Source: Diploptera punctata (taxonomy: Eukaryota > Arthropoda > Insecta > Blattodea > Blaberidae). Taken from it: a stretch of 64,000 bases of DNA. Position 1 is the stretch's first letter. Each line of letters begins with the position of its first letter. Location of the stretch: assembly GCA_030220185.1 (NCBI GenBank), contig JASPKZ010005705.1:1289501-1353500 (forward strand), read 5' to 3'. The notes under the pieces are model-generated. The model did no database searches. It was given only the letters and a program-made list of their open reading frames with translations, and was not told where the DNA came from. A program made the translations under genes and the position numbers. This document shows positions 32,935 to 44,756 of this stretch, piece by piece.

Positions 32935-33052
32935 TTAATATAAAATTATAGAATATTCACCTGAAAGGTCCGTCTCCTCAACTCAGTTAAATGATAATTA
33001 AATTGAGGAGACGGACCTTTCAGGTGAATATTCTATAATTTTATTCTTAATA
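32935..33052. repeat. Hairpin element
   Basis: Arms of about 45 bp, 'cacctgaaaggtccgtctcc' and its complement. The central 'ttgaggagacggac' resembles the 'ttgaggacgacgg' motif of the hairpins at 9.9 and 13.2 kb. Confidence 0.85.
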
Positions 33053-33279
33053 CTCAAAAATACAAGAATGAAAATAATTGGATGTGTTCTTTTTGAAGTT
33101 TCATGTTTTATTTTGTATATTTTCTGCCAGATGATTTAAATATTTGGCTCGAGATTGCCCCCACAGATTTTCTCTAGTTTAAAGAAATGCAAGGAAAACA
33201 ATTTAATGTACGAGTATTTGTCACTTCAGAACCACACGGCTAATTATGGTTTTCATACCGGTAAACACGTCCGGCTTAA

Positions 33280-34017
33280 GGGGACCCAGTACTTATTTTG
33301 GGTTCAAAAAATTGATTTTTTTCCTTATAAAATCCAGAAAGGTATATTGTATCGATGTATAACATTATTTTGTCGATTTTGGACATTTAAACCCATAACA
33401 ATTGAACAATTTATTTTTAAAAATGGCATCTCTATGTTCTCCTAATGTGTACATTTTTTGTTGTGTTTTGGTTTTTTCGGTCACTTGTATTTTTTCAAAT
33501 TTTGGTACATTTTTCTCTGAAACTATGAAAGATAGGAACATAATTTTTGGCATGGATATATAGTTTAAAGAGCTCTATAATAATAAGGTAAATTTATATT
33601 TGTGCTATTGATAGTGTTCGAAATTTAAAAAAAGTATGCACAATTTTTAACAAAAAACAATTTTGGTCTTTGAATATTTTTAAATAAATCACAATCCATA
33701 TCTGAACACAAGCAAACCTTATTAATGTCAAACGAACTATGGACAATAACATACTAAATTTTGGAAACAATTGGATAAGCTGTTTTTGAGAAAATTGTAC
33801 CAAGACAATACTTTTAAGAAGTTGGATTTTTTCTTTTTTTTTGTATTTTAAATTACTCATGAAGAAATAGGGCTAAAAAGTTAACCAGAGTGTCATCATG
33901 TTCAGGAAGACTTGTTCAATTAGTGACTTAATTTTCATGCACAAAACTTAAAAATAAACTGAAAAAATAATTGCATATTTTTAAATCAAATTGCAAGGAA
34001 ATTAATACCGGGTGCCC
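33280..34017. mobile_element. TTAA-target DNA element (Kolobok-like or piggyBac-like)
   Basis: 738 bp flanked by TTAA (33276-33279 and 34018-34021). Ends GGGGACCCAGTA and the complement of TACCGGGTGCCC form a 12-bp TIR with two mismatches. The inside is AT-rich with no transposase. TTAA targets plus GGG-type ends fit Kolobok best. Confidence 0.75.
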
Positions 34018-34038
34018 TTAAACATCGTGTGAACTGAA

Positions 34039-34292
34039 AGCTTATATTCGACTGAACTCTACTCCGTCCTAGGGTAGCTCTGACTATGCTGTCAGTCGTA
34101 AACTGCCTAGCTGAAGAGGTAAATTGTAGCCAAAACAGAGATCGAACAACAGATAATAGACATTCTATGCAATCTTTCCGAGTTCAAATGTCAGACACTA
34201 AATCCGCGCAAAGTTCTATTTTTTAAGCAAATTCTGCGTTTGGGTGGTCAGTGCTACCCTAGGACAGAGTAGAGTTTGATTGAATATAAGCT
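34039..34292. mobile_element. MITE with 40-bp TIRs
   Basis: TIRs 34039-34078 and 34253-34292 (agcttatattcgactgaact versus complement of agtttgattgaatataagct), 36 or more of 40 bases matching by eye. The TSD was not resolved, and there is no coding capacity. Confidence 0.8.
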
Positions 34293-34529
34293 ATAATGAA
34301 ACGCTCTACGAAAATACGCTTTTGCGGACTCTTGACTTTGATTTTCATCGGACGTTTGTCTGTACAATTAGCGTATTCGAGTGAACTGTCTATTTCTGCA
34401 ATGAACTGTCTGTTTTATAGTCAGATCTGGCGTGGATCTTTCTATGATCTTTAGTTCCAGTTTATCTTTGATGGAAAATAATGAAAATGGCTTAGATTGT
34501 AGAATAGTTACTGCATTCCTTATTTTAAA

Positions 34530-35410
34530 TTCTTAAAGAAACCATTTTTCGTATTACATCTGGTTTTCCACAAAAATATGCAGAACATTGTAATGTAAAT
34601 TTCTCCATTCTCCTGACTGTTTGTCTCTCTTTGGTCGTAAAGTTTTCCTAACCATATAGTACAACTGGAAGAATCGTCGTTTTATATATTTTTAGTTTAA
34701 CGTTTTTCTTAGAGAACTCTAGATGACAAGAGTCGTTATATCGCACAACAGAGTTTATAGAGATGAGACTACCCGTTGATTCAAGGCCATCCGAACATAA
34801 GCTCCCCATAATCCCAATCCTGAGCTAAGGCTTTCCAATCACCCCCTGTATAACCTATTTCCCACAAATCATGGTTAATGTTATCCTCCCACCTTATTCT
34901 TGGTCTACCAAATGGAAGTCTCCTCTCTGGTTTTCCTACAAGAAGCTTCCACGCTTCTCTTTCATTCCCCATTCGTGCCACATGTCCTGTCCCTCGCAGT
35001 CTACGAGACTTAACAGTTGTTATTATGCCTGGCTTCCTTTAAAGATCATGTAGCTCACTGTAAGTAGTCTTCTCCATTCACCTGTCTGTTCATATCTCTT
35101 TGGTCCAACATTTTTCCTAAGAACTGTACCCTCAAATACTCCTAACCTCTCCTCCTCCCTTAAAGTAAGAGATCATATTTCGCATCCATATAAGTTCATA
35201 TCTCTTTGGTCAAAAATAACTTTATTCTGAAGTACTCGCTACCTCTTCTCCTCCCTTAAAGTAATAGTCCATGTTTTACAACCATATAATTTAACTGGGA
35301 GAATAACAGTTTTATACGTTTTCAGTTTAACGTTTTTTGAGAGGGTTTGAGACGAGAAGAGGCCCTGTAATGCACTATAGCATTAGATACTCTATTTCTT
35401 ACAGGTACTT
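34530..35410 (-). pseudogene. LINE L C-terminal region with local tandem duplication
   Basis: Minus-strand tail: MGNEREAWKLLVGKPERR, then RIRWEDNINHDLWEI and DWKALAQDWD (34781-34981). Further upstream, the segment 'gttcatatctctttggtc' to 'cctcctcccttaaagtaa' occurs twice (about 35088-35170 and 35206-35265). An L fragment also precedes at 34530-34735 in the same orientation. Confidence 0.78.
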
Positions 35411-35511
35411 GAATTCTCATACTTTTTCAAAGTGTCTCTCTTTTTTTGTTAAGTGACCAATCCCAGTTACAAAAGGATATTTCAGATTAAGGCATATATA
35501 TATACACACAC

Positions 35512-35913
35512 ACTAGCTAATGCACGGCGTGCGTTGCTATGCCTAAATAAATGGAATATTAGAAGTTAATTATATTCGCTGAGACAAACCTAACAAGGCG
35601 GTTGCTACTCAGTTAATAATTTCGGATTTCAGATAAACCTCCACTTCTAATTGTCGGAATTCGCTCAGTTTTTGATAATACCTACCTCGGTTTATTTTAA
35701 TAGGATACACTGAGTTTTTTGTCAAACATCGAAAATAGTGGCCCCTAGAGCGATTTTTAAATTTTAATTTCATGTGAACTTCTACACTTGATAGTTTTAG
35801 AAGCTCCAATTGTGAATCTAAACCATCAAGGGACTCAATCAGACACAAAAAAAAAAATGACGTCAAAATTGATCCAGTCGTCGTTTAGGAGTAGAGTGAC
35901 ATACGTAAACAAG

Positions 35914-35915
<2 letters not shown>
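35512..35915 (-). mobile_element. Helitron-like element H2
   Basis: On the minus strand it begins near 35915, contains 'tactcctaaacgacgactgg' and 'gatggtttagattcacaatt' as in H3 at 57.2 kb, and ends in a GC hairpin plus ...attagctagt at 35512, a CTAG-type Helitron terminus. It is non-autonomous. A (TA)n run follows at 35918-35955. Confidence 0.6.
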
Positions 35916-35955
<40 letters not shown>

Positions 35956-35957
<2 letters not shown>

Positions 35958-36300
35958 ACCGCTGTAGTCTCGAGGTAGCGTGCTACCTTGTCATGCAGCG
36001 GGCCCGAGTTCGATCCCCTGTCGGGGCAGTTTTTCTGGGTGAGGTTTTATCGGGGTTTTTCCTCACCTGTAAGACAAATGTCAGAAAAAACTTAAGGCCC
36101 AAACGGTCCCCGAAATCATATGGCCATCATCACCATCATCATCCATATCATTATCATCATCATCATCCTTTACCGGGGTGAAAAGCAACGGGAAGCTACC
36201 GCACCTACAATTCCCTAGTAAAGCTGCAAGCATAGCATGAAAATGCTATGATTGCAGTGAAGGACCTGCCCTCGGACAGAATCACTATGGATGGATATAT
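35956..36300 (+). mobile_element. SINE S1b: S1 head with a different 3' tail
   Basis: The tRNA-Asp head and first 150 bp are S1. After a CATCAT run the S1 3' block is replaced by 'ttaccggggtgaaaagcaac', 'gggaagctaccgcac' and the end 'gcagtgaaggacctgccctc' with 'ggacagaatcactatggatg'. That end is close to the 3' tail of LINE K, suggesting K as the mobilising partner. Confidence 0.8.
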
Positions 36301-37350
36301 ATATAAAGGAGAGTGAGGTCAATGAGTTTGTTACAAATATGATGTCATAACTCATTATATTTTTTTTCACGTTTGACTAGATAATCCATGTTTTACAAGC
36401 CTCATTCAAAAGATGAAGAGAACAGGCTCTGGTCACATACGTAAAAAAAAAAGTGAAATTAAGTGCCACGTCATAGAGACGTAATTAGCAAATAATAAGG
36501 CGTAGGGGTTGATTGTGTTGGTGATTGACCACAGATTACTATGAAACTAATAAAATATGGTAAAGCGGTTCTATTGAAGGAAGCTAGTGTATGTGGGTGT
36601 GTGGCGGGTTGCATACATGTGGGTGTTTGCATCTGGTTCTCTCTGACATTTGAGCCATATACTTCCCACGGTATAGATTGAAGTATCCATGTCGTTAAAC
36701 TTATACCACATAATCTTGATAAATTATATGAAATTTAATTATGAGTGTCAATCTGTCTCTTTTCTCACATAACTCTATCCTAGTGGAGTAGTAGTTAACA
36801 TGTCCATTTCTAAATCCCAGGTTCGTAAGTTCAAGACCTGCTGGTATTAATATACAGAATGTTTCAGAATAAGTATTACAGACTTCTAGGGATTGAGAAG
36901 GGACTTAGTAGTTAAAGTTTTGATAAGGAAGTCTTGTAAAATAAGTTTGAAGATCGAAACACAATGGCCTGATATCGTGTGCCTTGTTTCAGAGAATAAG
37001 TATTACACATATTATCAGTCCTGTGTGTCTTCTTCCTTTGTAGAATTAGATTCTAGCTTAGATAAACTTAAAACAACAACACACACACATTGAAGTATAA
37101 AACTATACAAAAGAACACACACACGCACACATAAAGGAACGAAACTATTCAACTAATAGAGTGGCTTGTACGATCTCTTTGTCTACATTTGCCGGCCCGA
37201 AGGTATTTTTTCTGGAGATATAACCTATGTCTAAACAACGATTCATTCGTTTGCACATGAGAACCAATTCTGCTTGTAGTTGTGAGTTGTTTATTAATGC
37301 ATTTTTTTATAAACCTATTAGTTTAAATAATAATTATTATTTATTTATTG
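36301..37350. other. No recognised gene
   Basis: AT-rich, with a few CA-rich stretches near 37070-37130. 'gtttcagaataagtattaca' at 36869 recurs with one insertion at 36987. Nothing coding. Confidence 0.5.
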
Positions 37351-37354
37351 TATA

Positions 37355-37745
37355 GAGTTTCATTGTTTACACATCTTTATGTGCCTAGAGTTATATTTTC
37401 CTTCTCCACTCGTTTCTGTCCATCCACTCCATGTCCTCCAGTTCCTCTTGTTCTCATTCTAGTTCTTACTTCTTTTCGAAGTCTTCCTTTCCTTCTTCTT
37501 CCAGGTGAATAACATTATAATGTTTTTCTGGGTAATATTTTTCTTCTTGCATTCATCGTACATTCCCATACCAATTTAATTGCTTATATCTGATACAATC
37601 TACTATTGTGTTTTTAATATTATTTTTTCTCGTTTGACTTTACTTATTATATTTTCCAATTTAGTTCAGAAATTCATTTCCATTGAAATGAGTTTTTGTT
37701 GAATTTCCATGGTTCGGCTCCATAAGTGACTGTACTTCTCAGTAT
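37355..37745 (-). pseudogene. LINE M C-terminal fragment
   Basis: Parallel to 42.0-42.43 kb (blocks 'tccatccactccatgtcctc' and 'ttccttcttcttccaggtg'). Followed by a long (AAT)n run at 37748-37829. Confidence 0.75.
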
Positions 37746-37748
37746 TGG

Positions 37749-37817
<69 letters not shown>

Positions 37818-37829
37818 TAATAATAATAG

Positions 37830-38340
37830 AACAGGTGAACAATTTTAATTATCTGGGAAACAATGTATAATATAGAAAAAGTGAAGACATTGAAAACAAA
37901 ATAAATAAATTTAAGTATATGTGTGGCACCATATCACGAAGACTCAAAGGAACTAGAAAGGAGACACTTTTAATATTTTATAAAACAAATGCAGTTCCAA
38001 CACTACTATATGGTTCGGAACACTGGGTCTTAACCAAGAACCAGGAACGAAGAATAGAACCGTCAGAAATTAGGTTTCTGATGAGTGTGGCTGGCTATAC
38101 AATAAAGATCGAAAACGAAATGAAAATATACGAAGTGCTCTAAATATATTCAAACTATTAGACAGAATTTCACAATACAGAGATGAATGGATGGACCACA
38201 TCAATAGAATGGAGAACAATAGAATTCCGAAAGAGGTTCGTCATTACGAACCACTCGGACGAATAAATGTTGGAAGACTCAGTAAAGGATGGACAGACCA
38301 ATTCTAACATGAGATCGGAACAGACCTTAAGGTCTAATCC
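37830..38340 (+). pseudogene. LINE O C-terminal region and 3' end
   Basis: The plus frame 37919-38143 reads FYKTNAVPTLLYGSEHW, then RRIEPSEIRFLMSVAGYT. Downstream frames are shifted. The 3' end 'aaggtctaatccttgatgct' plus (GAT)n also appears at 56.7 kb. Confidence 0.82.
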
Positions 38341-38374
38341 TTGATGCTGATGATGATGATAACTAATAATACTA

Positions 38375-39920
38375 CACTGCTCAAAACAATTAGAGGAACA
38401 CTTGTAATAAATTGAATAAGTAATTGTTTTTTTAAAGCTGTGATGCTGAAAGTTGGACAATATGTAAATTGAATTATTAATTTTATCATTGGATACAAAG
38501 TTTAAAGATCCATGGCCTGAATACAGATAAATTACCTCAAATAACAAATATAGAGATTTTTTTTTATTTTGGAAGGTACTGGCCACTTCTAATTGGTAAG
38601 CTTCCTGATGTTGCTATAGTGACGAATGTTGATTATTGCCTTGTTTATTGAAGTCTCTGACAAAATGAGGCATTTAAATGAGTTTGAAGTGTATCATGCT
38701 CTACATCTTTTACGGCAAAGTCAATCTCTGCGGCAAGTTACTAGAGAGCTTGGGGTTTCTCCTTCCGTGGTGTCCAGGTTACGCAACAGGCACACAGAGA
38801 CAGGTCAGTATTGTAGAAGACGTGGCCAGGGCCGTAAATTTAAAACAAGCCCCAGGATGACAGATACGTTGTTCTTTCTGCTCTCCGACAGCGTACAAAA
38901 ACTGCAAAAGACCTGCAGAATGACCTTCATATGGCTTCCGGAATCCAGGTTTCAGACCAAACCATAAGGAACAGATTAAGGAAAGAGAATATTCGTCCAA
39001 AAAGGCCCGTTAAAAAACCACGCTTAACAAATAAGCATAAGGCAGCAAGACCTACGAATGCTGAAAACCATGGTGATTGAAACCTGAACCAGTAGGAGTC
39101 TGTGCTCTTCTCGGACGAATCCAGGTATCGTCTTACACGTTGTGATGGTCGATTGAGGGTGTGGGGACGGCCAGGAGAAAGATTTTCTGCAGAGGCTGTA
39201 CAGGAAATTGATAGATTCGGAGGAGGTTCCATAATGGTGTGGGCCGGAGTTATGTACAACAATCGTACGGACCTTGTACTTGTTCCCCAGCGACTGAATT
39301 CTGTCCGGTATATCGAGCACGTTCTGGAAGAGCATGTAGTACCTGCTGCCATTGGAGTAGGCCCTGGATTTCTGTTTATGCAGGATAATGCCAGGGCACA
39401 TTCTGCGGCTGTCCCCAGGGATTTCCTGAGGAGGAATGAAATTGAGGTAATGGAGTGGCCAGCGGTCACCCCAGACCTCAACCCTATTGAACATTTGTGG
39501 TATCTTCTAGACAGGAAGGTCAGGAACCGACATCAAGCTCCACAAACTCTGCAGCAACTTGGAGATGCTCTGAAAGAGGAATGGGAGAATATCCCGCAAG
39601 AGGAGATCCAGAATCTTATTGGGAGCATGCCACGAAGGTGCCAAACTGTCATTGAATGTCGTGGAGGTCATACACGATACTAACTCTATATAACGAGTGT
39701 TTAACTTTGAAAAATAAGCACAAGATTCAATTGCTTACATAGCGGAATTATTTGAAAAGTTAATTGTCAGCGTTATTCATGTGTTTTTACTGACATGAGC
39801 AATAAATAAATAAATAAATAACCACAAATAATGTACTTTATTAATTTCATGTTTGTACCTTTATCCAATGAAAAAATATTTGCATATTTCATAGTGTTCC
39901 TCTAATTGTTTTGAGCAGTG
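38375..39920 (+). mobile_element. Tc1-like transposon B, copy 2
   Basis: 1546 bp with TA duplications at 38373-38374 and 39921-39922. Ends and length match copy 1. It is inserted next to the LINE O tail. Confidence 0.97.
38665..39683 (+). pseudogene. Tc1-like transposase B, copy 2
   Basis: Same start (ATG 38665) and stop (39681-39683) as copy 1. Defects differ: one C is missing in the C-run after KFKTS (near 38850), shifting the frame, and two Trp codons became stops (TGA near 39078 and TAG at 39093-39095). From 39102 on, the catalytic region is open: LFSDESRYRL, FMQDNARAH and TPDLNPIEHLWYLLDRK, DD34E. The two B copies have no defect in common among those I can see. Confidence 0.94.
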
Positions 39921-40114
39921 TATTATAATAAAAAAATTAGAAATCCATTGATATACAAATTTGAAAGAATTTCTTTTAATTCTGTAGGTCACGAACCAAC
40001 TATTCTAATATCTACCATTTTTCCGTGAATCCATGGTTCTTGAGTTCAAAGGTTAAAACGAAGTATAGTATTTAAGTAATTATGAAACTCTGATACCAAT
40101 AGTGTACATAATTT

Positions 40115-40369
40115 TGTAACAGGCTGTGTAAAAATACAGTCTCGGCAGACGTCCAACTGAACTTGTGTGGCGTCTCGGACTCTCCAGGAAGCATCTCTTG
40201 CAGCTACATAAAAAGTTCTGTTGTAGATGAAAGTGCAACAATATATACCAAAACAGTTGAAGAATCAAGTTCTTACGAATCAAATTGTCATTCAATTTTT
40301 ATCTGTAGCAATCGCATTAGAAATTTTGATATTGTAAATACATTTTACTATTTGCGAAGTTGCAAGTAG
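40115..40369 (+). other. Open frame without ATG, unknown
   Basis: An 85-codon stop-free frame, Ser- and Cys-rich (SDSPGSISCSYIKSS, YESNCHSIFICSNRI). It has no start codon and no known motif; a weak acceptor-like 'aaaaatacag' lies at its left. It could be an exon, a degraded repeat or chance. Confidence 0.2.
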
Positions 40370-40439
40370 AATTTATATAGAGAAAAGAATAATTGGAGGA
40401 ATTTGATTCAAACCAGGAGGGCGGAAGAAGGCCCAGAGA

Positions 40440-40940
40440 AAATTTAGTGGAGAAGAGGGGTTTCTACCAGTTATATTATATGGGTGCGAAACATGGACTC
40501 TTACTTTAAGGGAGGAAAGGAGATTACGAGTATTTGAGAATAAAGTTCTTAGGAAAATTTTTGGATCAAAGAGAGATGAACAGACAGGTGAATGGAGAAG
40601 ACTTCATAACAATGAACTACATGGTCTTTATAGGAAGCCAGATATAATAATAACAGTTAAGACTCGTAGACTGCGATGGGCAGGACATGTTGCACGTATG
40701 GGGAATGAAAGACGTGCATGGAAACTTCTTGTAGGAAAGCCACAGGGAAATCGCCCAGTTGGTAGACCAAGAATGAAGTGGGAGAACAACATTAACTATG
40801 ATTTCAGGGAAGTAGATTATACAGGGAATGATTGGAAAGCATTAGCTCAGGATAGGGATGTATGGAGAGCTTATGTCCGCGCGGCCATGAACCTACGGGT
40901 TCGATAGTGCCAGTGAGTAAGTAAGTAAGTAAGAGGAGTT
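40440..40940 (+). pseudogene. LINE L, best-preserved C-terminal region
   Basis: About 150 codons nearly open to TAG at 40905-40907: PVILYGCETWTLTLREERR, then RRLRWAGHVARMGNERRAWK, VGKPQGNRPVGRPRMKWENN and DVWRAYVRAAMNLRVR. This is the C-terminus of L ORF2. A short 3' UTR and (GTAA)n follow. It is 5'-truncated. Confidence 0.87.
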
Positions 40941-41216
40941 GAGGCGATCTAAAATGGTGATAATTGATTTAAAAAATAGATAAATTAGACGGCGTTATTC
41001 ATTAACCGGCCACTATGCGTCATTATATAAGTTTCGAGAAAAATACGTTTAACGTTCAAGTCAATCTTCACTATTTCTTGCAGCGCCAAACTAACAATAC
41101 TGGATATAGCAACTTATTTTCCTTGTTTCAAAGTTATGCAGGAACAATCTAAGAGCGGGAACATATGGCGCTTAGCTGCAAAATTTAGATTAGCATTTAT
41201 GAAGATCTGGTTTCAT

Positions 41217-41923
41217 CCCTCCATGGTATCTTTACCTTGTTGTGGTGGAGTGGCTTGCATGCTTAAATGATCCTGAGAGCTATGCCGGCGGTAGCATTGC
41301 TGCCGATAGGGTTACCCATGCCGGACTGGTCGAAGGTGATAAGCCAGACGAAAAAAGTACCTTGGTCGAAGGAATGACGATCTTTCACCGTAAAAATACA
41401 ACCGTCAAGAAATGCGGACATGGGTTCAACTGGGGTAAAATTTTCCGGAGGTCAAATAGTCCCCCATTCGGTTCTCCGGCCGGGGACTACTTCAGGGAAC
41501 CCATGCCAAAGGCTAAAACATAGGGACATGTTCCTAGGAACATGGAATGTTAGGACTTTATACAATAGCGGGGCACTAGAGATATTAACGCGGGAATTAG
41601 ATAAATCACCTTTGGATATAGTCGCTTTACAGGAAGTAAGGTAGCCAGGAGAAGGTAGTCAGGAATCAGGAAGCTTTTCATTATTCTACGCGGGTGCAGA
41701 AAGACCTGCATTTGGAAAGGGTTTTTTAGTCAGAAGGAGGATCCTGTCCGCTATCCGAGATATTCTAAAGGGTAAACGACATGATTTTATAATTGTAAAT
41801 GAGGGAATGATTAGAAAGCATTAGCTCAGGATAGGAATGTATGGAGAGCTTATATCCGCGAGGCCATTAACCTACGGGTTCGATAGTGCCAGTGTGTAAG
41901 TAAGTAAGTAAATAAGTAAGTAA
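41217..41923 (+). mobile_element. Internally deleted but complete LINE L insertion
   Basis: Bounded by the 16-bp exact duplication gaagatctggtttcat (41201-41216 and 41924-41939). The first 590 bp are the L 5' region and the start of the endonuclease domain; the last 110 bp are the L 3' end with (GTAA)n. Everything between is missing, joined near 41806. It therefore defines both true ends of L. Confidence 0.88.
41528..41815 (+). pseudogene. LINE L ORF2 start, endonuclease N-terminus
   Basis: ATG 41528 gives FLGTWNVRTLYNSGALEIL, then PLDIVALQEVR, the first two motifs (Asn and Glu) of the apurinic-type endonuclease of LINEs. A TAG at 41642-41644 breaks it; the frame then continues (FLVRRRILSAIRDI) until the deletion joint. 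Confidence 0.82.
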
Positions 41924-42479
41924 GAAGATCTGGTTTCATAGCTGTTTGTTGCAAAACACAGAATCTCTGATAGGACTGATGGCACTTACATTTGTTTTAA
42001 TAATTTTTATTTATATACAGATTTTCAATGTTTACATATCTTTCTGTGCCTAAAGTTTTATTTTTTCTTCTCCACTCGTCCCTATCCATCCACTCCATGT
42101 CCTCCAGTCCTCTTGTTCTCATTCCAGTTCTTATTTCTTGCATCCACGAGTTTCGACGTCTTCCTTTCCTTCTTCTTCCAGGTGGACACCATTCCAACAT
42201 TTTTCTGGGTAATCTTTCTTCTTGCATTCGTCGTACATGCCCATAGCAACGTAATTGCTTGTATGTTATATAATCTACTATTGAATATCTTATATTCATT
42301 TTTCCTCGTATGACAGTGCTTCCTATTTTTTTCTAATTTTGAACATCTTGCTGCTCTCCTCAAGAAATCCATTTCCATCGACATAAGTTTTTGTTGAATT
42401 TCCAAACTTCAGCTCCACATGTGACAGTACTTCTCACTGTAGAATTATATATTTGTAACTTTATATCGTCTCCTCATCT

Positions 42480-43559
42480 CTATGTACACCCGCCGATTGA
42501 AGTCGCCACCCTCCTTTCTGAACCTCACTAAAGCCCTCTCCGCTCGTCTTTTTCCTTCCCTACATGCATTATCGTACCAGCCTCCTTATTGCTTTTGCCC
42601 TGATTTTCCTCTAATCTGCATATTTTTCCTCCCTTCCTACATTAGTAATCTTAATTTTTTTCACCTCTTCCTCCACATCCCCTATTACCTCCGGTGTCGA
42701 AGACTCTAGTTTGTTAAGTAGTTCCTGTGTCTTATCCTCTCTCCAACAGAACCGCCTAACAGCTCTAGTGTCTCCCCTCCTTCCCGTATTAAAGCTCTCC
42801 ACTTCCCTTTCCTCTTCTTCAAATTCTAATTGGATTTCGATAGGTGAGTGATGCGATTCGATTCTGTACGCTACTTTAAAAGCTGCAATCCTAGAAATAA
42901 GATTCTGTGAGCAGAGCATATAATCCACGACCACTTCCTCCATTACCGTTTATGAACGTAAGTTCCCCTTCAATATCTTCCCCGTATTTTCCATTCAGCA
43001 TTTCTAGGTTATAAATATCGCAAAAAGTCAGAAGTTGTCTCCCATACGTATTAATAACCCTATCCTTGCTTGCCCGAAATCCCTTTCTTAAATCTTCCTC
43101 TCCGTCTTCCGCCCCTAAAGTTATATTTTCTCCCCCAGTTCTACCATTAAAGTCACCCTTTATAAGAGTATCTGCCACCGGGAATTGATATCCGAGTTCT
43201 ATCATTGTATCTCCCAGGTCATCGAAAAAAGGTAGATATAGCGTATCGAGATCCAGCCGGCTGACGATATACCGAGAGGATACATAAACAAATATCCCCG
43301 ATTTTTACATGTATACACGTGACACCCTCTATTTCAACATGAACATTTTCAAATGTCTAAATGTATTATTTTCCAACATTGTTAATATCCCTCCCGGATA
43401 CCTTCCCCTTTTTTGTTTACTACCCCTCCCCTTATTTATACAATTAAATCCATCAAGTTCAATATGGTCTTTGTCCCCCATCCAAGTTTCTATAAATGAA
43501 ATAAAACTAAAATATTTAACATAATTAATGAATCTGTCGGAAGACATTCGTTTTTTCAA
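42480..43559 (-). pseudogene. LINE W ORF2 N-terminus, endonuclease
   Basis: Minus frames give ETWMGDKDHIELDGF (43.5 kb), then KGDFNGRTGGENI and FCDIYNLEMLNGKYGEDIEG (43.2-42.9 kb), then VVDYMLCSQNL and SHHSPIEIQLEF. These are the ordered motifs of the LINE endonuclease; the last one normally reads SDHSP, so the Asp is replaced by His. A stop near 43330 and a frameshift near 42940 break it. Confidence 0.82.
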
Positions 43560-43624
43560 TCCTTCAATATTCTACACAGCAATTCTGAGAGGGGTGTTTG
43601 TCCTCTATGTTTTAATGGTTTTCT

Positions 43625-44506
43625 TTACTGCTCTTGGCGACCCTTCTGCATTGTATTTGCAAGTTTTTTCGACATTCTGCTTCTCAATTGTCGCGCCGGG
43701 CTTACCTCCCTCACACTGCTGTCTTCTGTCCTCTTCTCTGCAGGGTTGTCAGTTCTCTCACACTCCCCTCGTTCCCGTGTCGGTTTCTTGGGACTCGAAC
43801 TCTGCCTCTCAGATGTCGTTCCCCGTGACTCACCTCGTACCCTTGTTGTTTTATTGAGATTCGAACTCTGCCTTTCAGAGGTCGTTTCCCGTTGAGTTGT
43901 CCCTGCCGCTTCCTTCGTGGACACAGACATCTCCAATTCTCGTCGAGTCCTCACCCGTCCATTTATTACAAGTTTATCGAAACGGATGAATGCCTGAGCT
44001 CCCTGCTTCCTTGCGTCCACTAAATGTTTCAGGAATGCTCGCTCCTCTCTCACTCTCCGGCTATGGTCTTCACTCACTGTCACTCCAGTGCCCCGTAGAT
44101 ATCTTGCCTCCCTTATGATTTCTTCTATATCCCTATAGTGAGCTAACTTGCACACTATAGGCCTGGGGTAGCGTCCACGACCCACTCTATGAGCGATGTC
44201 TGGTTCTAGCAGAACTATTCCAATTTATCTTATGACATGCCTTGTTATAATCGCCGTAGTGTCCCAAGACTCGTTCTTCTCTTCCCCACACCATACAACA
44301 CAATATTGTTCCTTCAAATTGATTTTCTAGATAGTCATTTTTTCTTCTAGCCTCCTAACTCTCTCTTCCATACTACTCCAGGCTACCTCCATTTCTTGAA
44401 CCCTCTCTACGACAGAGTTTACCACAGACACCATGTCCTCCGTCTTTCGGAATCCCTGGGCCATCTCTCTCCTCATCTCTTCCAGCATTTTCTTCGTGTC
44501 CTTCAT
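43625..44506 (-). pseudogene. LINE W ORF1, L1-like RNA-binding protein
   Basis: Read from ATG 44506 in one frame to the stop at 43625, with two internal stops (at 44327-44329 and near 44230). The N-terminus is a coiled coil (MLEEMRREMAQGF to SSMEERVRRLEEK). The centre (GRGRYPRPIVCKLAHYRDIE, then RRVREERAFLKHLVDARKQG) matches the RRM/CTD region of L1-type ORF1p. The tail is basic and Ser-rich with a repeated TSERQSS motif. Confidence 0.82.
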
Positions 44507-44576
44507 TTTTACAATTTGACAACACCGCACTGTTGTCGAGAGCTAGAAACACGTCCGCACACTACCACGTACAAAC

Positions 44577-44756
44577 TGTGAAGAAGGCATTAAACTATGC
44601 CCGCTATGCGATGACCATGAAAACTGGCAGCATATCATAGCATTATGTAGAGAGACAGAACAACTTATATTGCAGATGCTGCCGGAGAGATTTCTCAGGC
44701 CGGATCGTGGGAGAGTGGCGTGTTGGGATCTTTTAGGACGGATCGAGAGTGAATAA
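44577..44756 (+). pseudogene. LINE W ORF2 C-terminus
   Basis: Open to TAA 44754-44756: CEEGIKLCPLCDDHENWQHI, then IALC and a Trp-containing end. The C-x2-C...H...C arrangement is common at LINE ORF2 C-termini. The 3' UTR runs to about 45326. Belonging to the same insertion as the inverted part is inferred from the shared TSD. Confidence 0.75.

Noticed and set aside
33155..33860. Small AT-rich open frames as genes
   Set aside because: They lie in and across a non-autonomous TTAA element, in both strands, without motifs.
40115..40369. Host exon
   Set aside because: Stop-free by 85 codons but lacks ATG and motifs; length is within chance expectation for a window of this size.
43528..43857. Plus-strand hydrophobic frame resembling a membrane protein
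   Set aside because: It is the antisense shadow of LINE W ORF1/ORF2; the minus strand has the real coding motifs.
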